From contig CAYNDB010000021.1 in the NCBI GenBank assembly GCA_964395915.1, positions 1 to 26,708 of the forward strand: a DNA stretch of 26,708 nt, read 5' to 3'. This DNA is from CAYNDB01 sp964395915 (GTDB taxonomy: Bacteria > Nitrospinota_A > UBA7883 > JAJRTC01). A program made the translations under genes and the position numbers. How positions within the stretch are numbered: the stretch's first letter is position 1; each line of letters begins with the position of its first letter. Shown in pieces: positions 13,963 to 21,207 of the stretch. A model generated the notes under the pieces. The model did no database searches. It saw only the letters and a list, made by a program, of their open reading frames with translations, and was not told where the DNA came from.

Positions 13963-14571
13963 TCAACCTTTTTTTTGAATCACGCTTCTGCTTTTCAAAA
14001 CACCGAGAATACTCTCCACACATTCTTCGACAGATTTATTTCCGGTGTCCAGCGCAAGCTCCGGCTTGGATGGTGGCTCATAAGGCGAAGATATGCCGGT
14101 AAACTCCTTGATCTCACCTTTTTTAGCTTTTGCGTACAATCCCTTGACATCCCTTTTTTCGCAAATCTCGATTGAGCTGTCGCAAAAAATTTCTATAAAT
14201 TCACCATGAGGGACAAGGCCGCGGACATATCCCCTGTCTTCTTTGAACGGCGAGATGAAAGCAGTCAAAACAATGATCCCGGCTTCAATAAAAAGCTTGG
14301 CCATTTCGCCTATACGGCGGATATTCTCCTCTCTGTCAGCTTTGGAAAAACCGAGATCGGAACAAAGCCCATGCCTTACATTATCACCATCAAGAACGAA
14401 AGTTCTATGTTTCATCTGGTGAAGCTTTTCCTCGACAGCATGGGCAAGGGTGGATTTGCCAGACCCGGACAGGCCGGTAAACCATATGATTACACCCTTA
14501 TGACCATTTAGTTTTTCACGTCTATCCCTTGTGACCGTAGCTTGATGCCATACAACATTGTTTTGATTCAT
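13963..14571 (-). CDS. cysC: Adenylylsulfate (APS) kinase
   Basis: CysC phosphorylates APS to PAPS, used for sulfate reduction or for sulfation. Walker A is GLSGSGKST at about 33-41, followed by the family motif LDGDNVRHGLCSDLGFS and then ENIRRIGEMAKLF. FISPFKEDRGYVR and GLYAKAKKGEIKEFTGISSPYE are also typical. I chose the ATG at 14571 (202 residues, starting MNQNNVVWHQATVTR) because it matches the usual CysC N-terminus. An upstream ATG at 14637 would overlap the preceding gene. It lies 16 bases after the macro-domain gene and is the last gene of the scpA operon. No sulfate adenylyltransferase is in the window. Confidence 0.92.
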   Translation of the reverse strand: MNQNNVVWHQATVTRDRREKLNGHKGVIIWFTGLSGSGKSTLAHAVEEKLHQMKHRTFVLDGDNVRHGLCSDLGFSKADREENIRRIGEMAKLFIEAGIIVLTAFISPFKEDRGYVRGLVPHGEFIEIFCDSSIEICEKRDVKGLYAKAKKGEIKEFTGISSPYEPPSKPELALDTGNKSVEECVESILGVLKSRSVIQKKG

Positions 14572-14587
14572 AACGTGATCTTGCAGG

Positions 14588-15133
14588 TCAGGCTCCTTCT
14601 GGCGTAAGCCAATCAAGCGTCTCGATAAAAATTCCAAGAGCGGTATCGTCCCACAAGCAAAAGATCACTTGTTCAAGGCTTTTGTTGTCTCCCCTTGCGA
14701 AATGATCCATGACAGCGCTTAACATTATGGTGGCGCATCTGCGCATGGGAAAACCGAAAATTCCTGTCGAAATGGCAGGGTAAGTTATCGATTTCAGGCT
14801 TAGCTCCTCCGCTCTTTTAAGCGCTTCCAGGGTTGCTTTTTTGAGTTTGTCGTCATCACCTCCTTCGCCGAACTTTGGGCCGACGGCGTGTATGACGTAT
14901 CTTGCTTTCAAGTTTCCGGCTCCGGTTACAACCGCTCCACCAACCGGACAACCTCCAATTTTTTTCAGCTCTTCTTGCACGTAGTTTCCAGTGCGTTCGT
15001 TTATTGCGCTAGAGACACCTCCACCCAACATCATTTCTGAGTAGGATGGGTTGACGATGGCGTCGGTGTCCATCACGGTAATATCACCCTTGATAAGAGT
15101 AATTGGTCCTTTGGTAATAATTTGCTCGCTCAA
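14588..15133 (-). CDS. Macro-domain protein (ADP-ribose binding)
   Basis: This 181-residue protein is a stand-alone macro domain. ITLIKGDITVMDTDAIVNP opens the fold, GGGVSSAI (37-44) is the glycine loop, and YVIHAVGP and ISTGIFGFPMRRCA are the later ligand-binding segments. Macro domains bind ADP-ribose or O-acetyl-ADP-ribose and many hydrolyse them. In the first loop this protein has N28-P-S-Y31 where MacroD-type hydrolases have NAAN, so the second Asn, linked to catalysis in that group, is a Tyr. Binding without hydrolysis is therefore possible. It sits between the GHMP kinase and cysC in the operon. Confidence 0.88.
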   Translation of the reverse strand: MSEQIITKGPITLIKGDITVMDTDAIVNPSYSEMMLGGGVSSAINERTGNYVQEELKKIGGCPVGGAVVTGAGNLKARYVIHAVGPKFGEGGDDDKLKKATLEALKRAEELSLKSITYPAISTGIFGFPMRRCATIMLSAVMDHFARGDNKSLEQVIFCLWDDTALGIFIETLDWLTPEGA

Positions 15134-15154
15134 TGCCGCCTCTTCGAAAATGGG

Positions 15155-16162
15155 TTATTTATTATATACCCGTAGTCCCTGTTTTGAAAAGGTATATGGC
15201 AAACGGACCGAGCCCTGGCTTTCTGCCGCCAAGGTCACTCTCTTATGTTTGTCAGGCTCCGCAAGAAGTATGAAACATCCTCCTCCTCCCGCCCCACATA
15301 TCCGGGCGGCCGAAGCTCCGGCTTTTTTACCAGCTTGTATCGATCTGTCTATAACAGATGTGGAGATGGCCGGGAACAATGCGCGCCTTGCTTTCCACTC
15401 GTCTTCCACCGCTTTGTCAAACAGTTTAAAACCGCCTTGTTGTAACGCGCGTGCAGCTCGTTGGGCGCATTTCGTGATTTTCCTGAAATTTTTTATCGCC
15501 GCTTTTTCTTTATCAACCACACGTTTGAACATTTCCCAGTTATTGATTCCGGAAGAGCGTTCCTTGCCGGAATAGAACAGCAATACCCGCTCTTCGAGCT
15601 TACGTCCCGCTGAAGCTATATTTTTTCGTTCCATACCTCCCGGAGGAAAAGTAAACGCGTGAACAGAGCCATAGAGGGCGGCGCCATAATCTTGCAAGCC
15701 GGTTGGAATACCCAGCAGGGCCGCTTCAATATCTTTGGCAATATCGATCAGCTTTTCTTTGGACAGCCTTACGCCGCTGTATCGGGACAGCGCTCCGCAC
15801 AAAGCTATGTTCAACGCCGACGACCCGGCGATGCCTGCGCCGGCCGGAGCGTCTGACTTTGTGACTATCGTAACCCCGCAATCGTCTTTAAGGAAATGTA
15901 AAGCCAACCTGCTGAGCAATCCAAGAGAATGGCGGTGGTGTATGGTTTTTATTGAGGAGAATTCCATTTGACGCCCACGGTCTTTTGATAGCAAAACGAT
16001 TTTACTGTCTTTACGTGGTGAAACACGCGCCGTCACCTTTATATCTATCGCCATGTTCAGAGTTATTGGATTGTCGAACATAAGGTTGAGAGGCCAGATA
16101 TCCAGCGTGCCTCCGGCGAGGTCGATTCTGGTTGGCGCAGTGGCTGTGACAGCGGATTTCAT
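15155..16162 (-). CDS. GHMP-family small-molecule kinase
   Basis: This 335-residue kinase phosphorylates a sugar or other small metabolite. APTRIDLAGGTLDIWP starts the fold, the ATP-binding loop is PAGAGIAGSSALNIALC (106-122), and the C-terminal glycine motif is ARICGAGGGGCFILL. Galactokinase, heptose-7-phosphate kinase (HddA) and mevalonate kinase belong to this superfamily. The overall layout looks nearest to the sugar kinases, but I cannot name the substrate. Its start overlaps the end of the pseudouridine synthase gene by 4 bases, so it is co-translated within the scpA operon. Confidence 0.85.
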   Translation of the reverse strand: MKSAVTATAPTRIDLAGGTLDIWPLNLMFDNPITLNMAIDIKVTARVSPRKDSKIVLLSKDRGRQMEFSSIKTIHHRHSLGLLSRLALHFLKDDCGVTIVTKSDAPAGAGIAGSSALNIALCGALSRYSGVRLSKEKLIDIAKDIEAALLGIPTGLQDYGAALYGSVHAFTFPPGGMERKNIASAGRKLEERVLLFYSGKERSSGINNWEMFKRVVDKEKAAIKNFRKITKCAQRAARALQQGGFKLFDKAVEDEWKARRALFPAISTSVIDRSIQAGKKAGASAARICGAGGGGCFILLAEPDKHKRVTLAAESQGSVRLPYTFSKQGLRVYNK

Positions 16163-16956
16163 CTGCCCTTATTCTTATACCCTGCGGACTTTATGAGAGC
16201 GTTGACCTGCTCTATCTTTAAATGGCGAGACTCGCCGGTTTTCAAGTCTCCAAGCTTGATAGGGCCTATCGACATCCTTTTAACTTTCAGAGCAGGATAA
16301 CCTAAAGTTTCGCAGAGTCTCCGTATCTGACGGTTCTTACCTTCAACAAGCGTGATTTCGAGCCAGCAGTTTTTTCCAACAGCTTCGATGACTCTCGCAG
16401 ACTCCGACTTTAGCTTTTCACCATCAATTGTTATACCGGACACCATCTTGGCAAGCGCTTTACGGTTGGGTATATTTCTTGTTTTCACGCGATAAACTTT
16501 TTCGATGGCGTTTTTCGGGGCTAGCGTAGCCTGGGTGAACACTCCATCGTTAGAAAAAAGGAGCAACCCTTCAGACATAAGATCAAGCCTGCCAACAGGG
16601 TTTAGAAAACGATACTCCTTGGGCAAAAGGTCCATCACGGTTTTACGCCCCTTTTCATCTTTTTTGGTCGTGACGTATCCTTTTGGTTTGTTCATGGCAA
16701 GGTAGAGCTTTGGAACAGTGGTTTTAATGACTTTGCCTTCAACGCGGATAGTGTCTTTTTCAGGGTCCGCGGCGGCTCCTTTGGTTGTGACCACTTCGTT
16801 GTTTACAGACACCTGGCCTGCGGCTATAAGCTTTTCCGCTTCCCGGAGAGAGCATACGCCGGCGGCGGAGATGATTTTGTGGAGCCGCTTCAGGGGTTTT
16901 TGTTGTCCGGCTGATTCGTCTTTAACCGGCATCGTTATCATGACTCGGGTTGTCAT
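16159..16956 (-). CDS. RluB/RsuA-family rRNA pseudouridine synthase
   Basis: This enzyme isomerises a uridine in ribosomal RNA to pseudouridine. An S4 RNA-binding domain occupies about residues 20-65 (LHKIISAAGVCSLREAEKLI). The catalytic domain follows, with the nucleophile D125 in the motif GRLDLMSEGLLL and the family segments LAMNKPKGYVTT and EGKNRQIRRLCETLGYP. The exact uridine target cannot be told; the length (up to 265 residues) best fits RluB. The start is uncertain: ATGs at 16956, 16941 and 16932 all overlap the scpB tail and none has an ideally spaced Shine-Dalgarno. scpB-rluB adjacency is very common in bacteria. Confidence 0.9.
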   Translation of the reverse strand: MTTRVMITMPVKDESAGQQKPLKRLHKIISAAGVCSLREAEKLIAAGQVSVNNEVVTTKGAAADPEKDTIRVEGKVIKTTVPKLYLAMNKPKGYVTTKKDEKGRKTVMDLLPKEYRFLNPVGRLDLMSEGLLLFSNDGVFTQATLAPKNAIEKVYRVKTRNIPNRKALAKMVSGITIDGEKLKSESARVIEAVGKNCWLEITLVEGKNRQIRRLCETLGYPALKVKRMSIGPIKLGDLKTGESRHLKIEQVNALIKSAGYKNKGR

Positions 16957-17701
16957 CCTCGTTAATGTTCACCACTTCCTCTGGATGCTCGTCATCACCT
17001 TCTCGATCTTTTGTTTCGTTCACTGTTTCCGCCTTGTTAATGTTTACAACTTCCTTCGGATGCTCGTTGCCATCATCCTGATCTTCTGTTTCAGCCACTG
17101 TTTCCTCTATCCCCTTTTCTTCTTCTTCCTTGGCTAAGTCAAGCGCTTCCTGAGGATTGTCCATGCCCAGTTTTGCGTCGATTTCTTCCTGAAACTCCTC
17201 CATAGTAGGCAGGTCGGCGAGCCTCGCCAGGCCGAAATACTCCAGAAACCTTTTTGTTGTGCCATACATCATAGGCCGGCCGGGAGCCTTGCGTCTGCCC
17301 ATGGTTTTAACAAGGTTTTTATCAACAAGCCCACGAAGGACGCCGCCGGAATCGACGCCGCGCATTTCATCAACCTCCGCGCGGGTTATCGGCTGACGGT
17401 ACGCTATGATCGATAACGTTTCAAGTGATGCGCGCGAGAGCTTGTGACCGCGCTCCATTTTGTAAAACCGTGTTATCCACGCGGCAAAGTCCGGCCTGGT
17501 CTGCAAACGCCACCCTTCGGCCACCTCCACAATATCGAGATTGCGTGACGCGTAATCCTCTTTAAGCTCCAGCATGAATGCGTGGATTTCTTCTTTCGAC
17601 ATCTCGCCCTCGAACAGCGCCGCAAGTCTATCCTCTCCAATAGGGCCGTCGGCTACAAGCATAACGTTTTCCAGAATCCCTTTTACATGCCCGTTATCCA
17701 T
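16922..17701 (-). CDS. scpB: Segregation and condensation protein B with an acidic repeat tail
   Basis: ScpB is the winged-helix partner of ScpA in the SMC-ScpAB condensin-like complex that organises and segregates the chromosome. The first 180 residues hold the conserved region, with WRLQTRPDFAAWI, SRASLETLSIIAYRQPITRAEVDEMRGVDS and the GRPMMYGTTKRFLEYFGL segment. A tail of about 80 residues follows, strongly acidic and mostly Glu/Asp/Asn. It contains two tandem copies of a 25-residue unit (EVVNIN is shared). The tail is probably disordered and is longer than in most ScpB proteins. It lies 3 bases after the scpA stop and overlaps the start of the pseudouridine synthase gene. Confidence 0.92.
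   Translation of the reverse strand: MDNGHVKGILENVMLVADGPIGEDRLAALFEGEMSKEEIHAFMLELKEDYASRNLDIVEVAEGWRLQTRPDFAAWITRFYKMERGHKLSRASLETLSIIAYRQPITRAEVDEMRGVDSGGVLRGLVDKNLVKTMGRRKAPGRPMMYGTTKRFLEYFGLARLADLPTMEEFQEEIDAKLGMDNPQEALDLAKEEEEKGIEETVAETEDQDDGNEHPKEVVNINKAETVNETKDREGDDEHPEEVVNINEDDNPSHDNDAG
16961..17110 (-). repeat. 75-bp tandem duplication in the scpB tail
   Basis: Two imperfect 75-bp units run 16961-17035 and 17036-17110 with an exact period of 75 bases. Each encodes a 25-residue acidic unit ending HP(K/E)EVVNIN plus two residues. The frame is preserved and the copies differ at many positions, several of them silent, so the duplication is not recent. Confidence 0.85.
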
Positions 17702-17704
17702 TAT

Positions 17705-18493
17705 CTACGCTCCATCAATTATGTTTTCAGCGGTATCCCCGCCTTCTTCTTCATTGTTATTGATTTCATCCTTGCTTTCATTCTGTGTCCTGTATATCAG
17801 TATTTCTCCGCCCATCCTCGTCTGGTGCGCGCGGGCAAGCTTCAGGCGCAATAGTTCCAGAAGCGCAAGGAAGGTTGCTATCACATCGATCTTGTTTTTA
17901 TCGTTTTCAAATAATGAGTCGAATACAATACTGTCCGCGTCTTCAAGGCGGGCCACAATCTCGTTGAGTTTGTCGGTGACGGAAATCTCTTCAAGGGTTA
18001 CCGTATATTCCTTTGCGTCGCCCAGCCTGTCCAGCACTGTTCGGAAAGATTTTAGAAGTTCAAAAACGCTGACATCCAGAAGCAGGTCTGCTCCCTCAGG
18101 GGTGTCGTCTTTGCCAAGCTCCCTTACAAAAACCTGTGACTGGGTAAGCTCTCTCTCCCGGAGATTGATAGAGGCCTCCTTGTACTTTTTGTATTCCACA
18201 AGCTTTGCCACAAGCTCGTCTCTTGGATCCAGCCCTTCATCTTCATCAGGAAAGTCGTCCTCTACAGGCGGGAGAAGGGTTTTCGACTTGATATATGTAA
18301 GGGTCGCCGCCATGACCAGATATTCCCCCGCCACATCAAGGTTCAAGTCTTTCATCAAATCGATATATTCGAAGTACTGTTCTGTTATGGTTGCGATAGG
18401 AATATCGTATACATCCACCTGATTTTCTTTTATCAGGTGGAGCAGGAGGTCTAGCGGCCCCTCGAACGCATCCAGTTTTATATTGTATTTCAT
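17705..18493 (-). CDS. scpA: Segregation and condensation protein A (kleisin)
   Basis: ScpA is the kleisin subunit bridging the SMC heads. The N-terminal motif YNIKLDAFEGPLDLLLHLI (residues 2-20) is diagnostic. IATITEQYFEYIDLMKDLNLDVAGEYLVMAATLTYIKSKTLLP and the C-terminal winged-helix segment ATFLALLELLRLKLARAHQ are also present. I chose the ATG at 18493 (262 residues) because the motif begins directly after it. A longer reading from 18580 adds unrelated residues and would run across the TATAAT. The gene heads the apparent operon scpA-scpB-rluB-GHMP-macro-cysC, whose intergenic distances are overlaps to 21 bases. Confidence 0.93.
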   Translation of the reverse strand: MKYNIKLDAFEGPLDLLLHLIKENQVDVYDIPIATITEQYFEYIDLMKDLNLDVAGEYLVMAATLTYIKSKTLLPPVEDDFPDEDEGLDPRDELVAKLVEYKKYKEASINLRERELTQSQVFVRELGKDDTPEGADLLLDVSVFELLKSFRTVLDRLGDAKEYTVTLEEISVTDKLNEIVARLEDADSIVFDSLFENDKNKIDVIATFLALLELLRLKLARAHQTRMGGEILIYRTQNESKDEINNNEEEGGDTAENIIDGA

Positions 18494-18517
18494 TGTTTTC
18501 AAGTTTTCCGAGCGAAG

Positions 18518-18523
18518 ATTATA
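18518..18523 (-). promoter_or_regulatory. Candidate -10 element for the scpA operon
   Basis: A perfect TATAAT on the minus strand lies 24 bases upstream of the scpA ATG. The -35 region 16-18 bases further upstream is a poor match. Confidence 0.4.
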
Positions 18524-18688
18524 CCCCAAACAGGAGCTTGGCCGGAATTTTATGGCAGTCCATATTAGTGTATGCGCCATCGCTCGCTATTAATGGTTTC
18601 TGCGACATGAAATTGACAAATTTTACAATATTTTAGTCTGACAACGCTCACATTTGGTAAAAAGCTTTTATTCCTATGATTTAGCAAT

Positions 18689-18694
18689 TATAAT
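18689..18694 (+). promoter_or_regulatory. Candidate -10 element for the lipoprotein gene
   Basis: A perfect TATAAT lies 53 bases before the lipoprotein ATG. The hexamer 17 bases upstream (TTTTAT) is only a partial -35 match. GGAGAGG just before the ATG at 18748 is the ribosome site. Confidence 0.4.
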
Positions 18695-18747
18695 CCGGTA
18701 ACTTCAGAAGTTTTCAAGGGGGCATATAGGGGCATGGAGAGGATCAT

Positions 18748-19218
18748 ATGAAAACGAAATTTCTTTTAATACCACTGGTTTTACTTGTTGTGCTTGTGGT
18801 GGGTTGCGCGACGGCGCCAGTTAATGTAGTTCAGGTCGAGGCGGAAAATAAGGCTAAACCTGAGCGGGAGACCAAAACTCCGGCGGAGCAGGCTCCAAAG
18901 GATCTTGTTGTCGAGGCGGAATTGAACACTATTGCAACCGATGCTGTTAAGAGCATGGCTGAAGAAATGGTGATGGTCACAGAAGGGGTTTTTTCGCGGG
19001 ATTGCGAGAAAAGCAGGATAATCGCCAGCGACGTAATAGAGGAGCCTGTGGCGGCAGGCCGAATGTGGGTTGAAAAATGGACGGTAAACCGATGCGGCAC
19101 GGTTGTTAAATACCGAATGAGGTTCATCCCGAAAAGTGATGACTCGGACACAGATGTTATTATAACCCGGAGTAATGAGCCGACATATTTAATTGAGGAA
19201 TCGAGAAAGCTTAATTAG
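18748..19218 (+). CDS. Lipoprotein of unknown function
   Basis: This 156-residue protein has a classic lipoprotein signal: positive N-terminus, hydrophobic core and lipobox LVVGC with the lipidated Cys at residue 20. A Lys/Glu/Pro-rich linker runs to about residue 50. The rest is a small globular region with two further cysteines (SRDCEKSRII and VNRCGTVVKYRM) that could form a disulfide in the periplasm. I do not recognise the family. GGAGAGG precedes the ATG. The next gene, an exported phosphoesterase, starts 41 bases downstream on the same strand, so the pair may be co-transcribed. Confidence 0.85.
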   Translation: MKTKFLLIPLVLLVVLVVGCATAPVNVVQVEAENKAKPERETKTPAEQAPKDLVVEAELNTIATDAVKSMAEEMVMVTEGVFSRDCEKSRIIASDVIEEPVAAGRMWVEKWTVNRCGTVVKYRMRFIPKSDDSDTDVIITRSNEPTYLIEESRKLN

Positions 19219-19259
19219 CTTTTTCTGCCTTGCTTTACGGCGAGGGGATTGGCGAAGCG

Positions 19260-20111
19260 ATGTCTGCGACCAGAAGACGATTTTTATTATATGGCGCGTT
19301 TGGACTCGTATCGGCTGGAATCGGGGCCACTGGATATTCGAACACAATTCGAACGCAAATAGAGCCCGACAAGGTAAGCATAAAGATCGACAGTTTGCCG
19401 GCCTCTTTTCGCGGCTTAACAATCGCGCAACTGAGCGATATGCATTCATCATCACTTTCCAGCAATGAACTGATAGAAAACGGAGCAAAAGCCGTTATGG
19501 CTGAAAAGCCGGACGTCATAGTTCTTACCGGAGATTTTATTACCGGCTTCTGGAAGTTTAAAAGAAAGTATCTGGACAGGCTGATCGAAGCGTTTGGCTC
19601 CCTTTCGGCTCCCATGGGAATATACGCTGTGCCGGGCAACCACGATTTCTGGGCCGGACCGGATGCGTTGAAACTGATTGTCGATGAATTTTCCAGCAAA
19701 CTCGGGGTCGTGTGGCTTCGCAACAAACATATCATGCTTAATAAGGGAGGGGAGAAGATAGCCCTGCTGGGGGTTAACGACTACTACCATACATGGTGGA
19801 TCAGGGCGGCGTATAAAGGGTTGGATCACGACACAATAAAAATACTTTTGAGCCATAACCCTGATATCAATACAAAAGTGGAGCCGCATATGAGGATCGA
19901 TCTTATATTATCCGGCCATACGCACGGCGGTCAGGTGGTGGCCCCTATTATCGGCGCGCCGTGGACACCTTGCGAAACAGGCCAAAAATACAGGGCGGGG
20001 CTTGTGCGCGACGGCGAAAGGCAGACGTATATATCACGCGGGTTAGGACAGACAATAGCTCCTGTTCGCTTAAACTGCCCGCCTGAGGTTACGCTTATTA
20101 CTCTGGTTTAA
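19260..20111 (+). CDS. Tat-exported calcineurin-like metallophosphoesterase (YaeI-like)
   Basis: This is a two-metal phosphodiesterase predicted to act in the periplasm. A twin-arginine signal begins the protein (TRRRFLLYGAFG, residues 4-15). Metal and active-site motifs are complete: D60-M-H62, G91-D92, G127-N-H-D130, H199 in SHNPD, and G219-H-T-H-G-G. The overall plan, including the Tat signal, matches Escherichia coli YaeI. The substrate is unknown; a nucleotide or lipid phosphodiester is possible. I chose the ATG at 19260 (283 residues) since it starts the Tat signal. A TTG at 19230 would add ten residues. It converges on queA with 13 bases between the stops. Confidence 0.88.
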   Translation: MSATRRRFLLYGAFGLVSAGIGATGYSNTIRTQIEPDKVSIKIDSLPASFRGLTIAQLSDMHSSSLSSNELIENGAKAVMAEKPDVIVLTGDFITGFWKFKRKYLDRLIEAFGSLSAPMGIYAVPGNHDFWAGPDALKLIVDEFSSKLGVVWLRNKHIMLNKGGEKIALLGVNDYYHTWWIRAAYKGLDHDTIKILLSHNPDINTKVEPHMRIDLILSGHTHGGQVVAPIIGAPWTPCETGQKYRAGLVRDGERQTYISRGLGQTIAPVRLNCPPEVTLITLV

Positions 20112-20124
20112 AGCTTGCGCCGCG

Positions 20125-21159
20125 TTATTTTATCAGCATCACATCGCCATAAGAAAAAAAGTGATACCCCTCTTTAACCGCCTCATCGTAAGCTTCCAGG
20201 ATAAACTCTCTTCCGGCAAAAGCGGACACGAGCATCAATAGCGTGGATTCCGGCAGGTGAAAATTGGTCAAGATGGCGTCCGGCGTTTTGAAACGGTAAC
20301 CAGGCGTTATGAAAAGGTCGGTCGAGCCCAAGCCTTGCCGGACGACACCAATATCGTCAGCCGATGATTCCAAAGCTCTCGTCACCGTACTGCCGACGGC
20401 GATAACACGGCGTCCATCATTTTTGGCTTTGTTAATTGCGGTAGCCGTATCATCGGGAATTTCAAACGGTTCAAAATCCATGACATGGTCTTCTATATCT
20501 TCTGTTTTTACAGGACGGAACGTCCCCGGCCCGACATGCAGTGTTAAAGGAGCGATCACAACACCTTTCCTGCGTATCTGATCCAGGGTCGAATCGGTGA
20601 AATGTAACCCTGCGGTAGGGGCGGCGCAGGAGCCTGGCGCCTCAGCGAATACGGTCTGATATCGTTCCCTGTCCCGTTCATCGGTTTTACCGTCCGTGCG
20701 GTGTATGTAGGGTGGCAATGGAACTTCTCCAAACTGATCGGTCAAACTTTGGACGCTATCGTCATTTTCAAACTTTACCAAAGCAAGGCCGTTTTCATTT
20801 TTTTCAACCAGAGTGACTTCCGCATTGCCGACTGTAACCATATCGCCAGCAGCCACCTTTTTCATACCGCGAGTCATCGCCTCCCACAACCCCGGCCCTT
20901 TTCTTTTGACGAGAAGGATTTCCACCTTGCCTCCCGATTTTCTTGCCCCATGAAGCCTTGCGGGAAATACCTTGGTTTTGTTAATTACAAGAACATCTCC
21001 TTTACGCAAATAATCCGGGAAAGCGGAAAAACTTGTGTGGGTTACGGTTTTACGATTTTTGTCGAGGATCATTAACCTGCTTTTATCCCGCTGTTCCTTT
21101 GGGCGCTGGGCTATAAGGCGTTCTGGCAGGTTATAGTGGAAGAGGTCTTTGCTGGTCAT
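20125..21159 (-). CDS. queA: S-adenosylmethionine:tRNA ribosyltransferase-isomerase
   Basis: QueA transfers and isomerises the ribosyl group of S-adenosylmethionine onto preQ1 in tRNA, giving epoxyqueuosine. The sequence has the family start (DLFHYNLPERLIAQRP), RPSRLMIL-like KSRLMILDK, GDVLVINKTKVFPARL, the GSCAAPTAGLHFT motif and the C-terminal ILTNFHLPESTLLMLVSAFAGRE. The length (344 residues) is typical. The ATG at 21159 is preferred over a TTG three bases earlier; neither has a good Shine-Dalgarno. It follows the NfeD-type gene by 48 bases on the same strand. No other queuosine gene is in the window. Confidence 0.95.
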   Translation of the reverse strand: MTSKDLFHYNLPERLIAQRPKEQRDKSRLMILDKNRKTVTHTSFSAFPDYLRKGDVLVINKTKVFPARLHGARKSGGKVEILLVKRKGPGLWEAMTRGMKKVAAGDMVTVGNAEVTLVEKNENGLALVKFENDDSVQSLTDQFGEVPLPPYIHRTDGKTDERDRERYQTVFAEAPGSCAAPTAGLHFTDSTLDQIRRKGVVIAPLTLHVGPGTFRPVKTEDIEDHVMDFEPFEIPDDTATAINKAKNDGRRVIAVGSTVTRALESSADDIGVVRQGLGSTDLFITPGYRFKTPDAILTNFHLPESTLLMLVSAFAGREFILEAYDEAVKEGYHFFSYGDVMLIK

Positions 21160-21207
21160 CAATACGTTAACGTTATTTATTGGCGTCGTAATATGGCGGA
21201 AGCTAAA

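Noticed and set aside
18613..18618. A perfect TTGACA upstream of the lipoprotein gene
   Set aside because: No -10-like hexamer lies 16-18 bases downstream, and the TATAAT at 18689 is too far away.
21164..21173. ACGTTAACGT palindrome just upstream of queA
   Set aside because: A single 10-base palindrome in AT-rich DNA is expected by chance, and no second copy or promoter context supports it.
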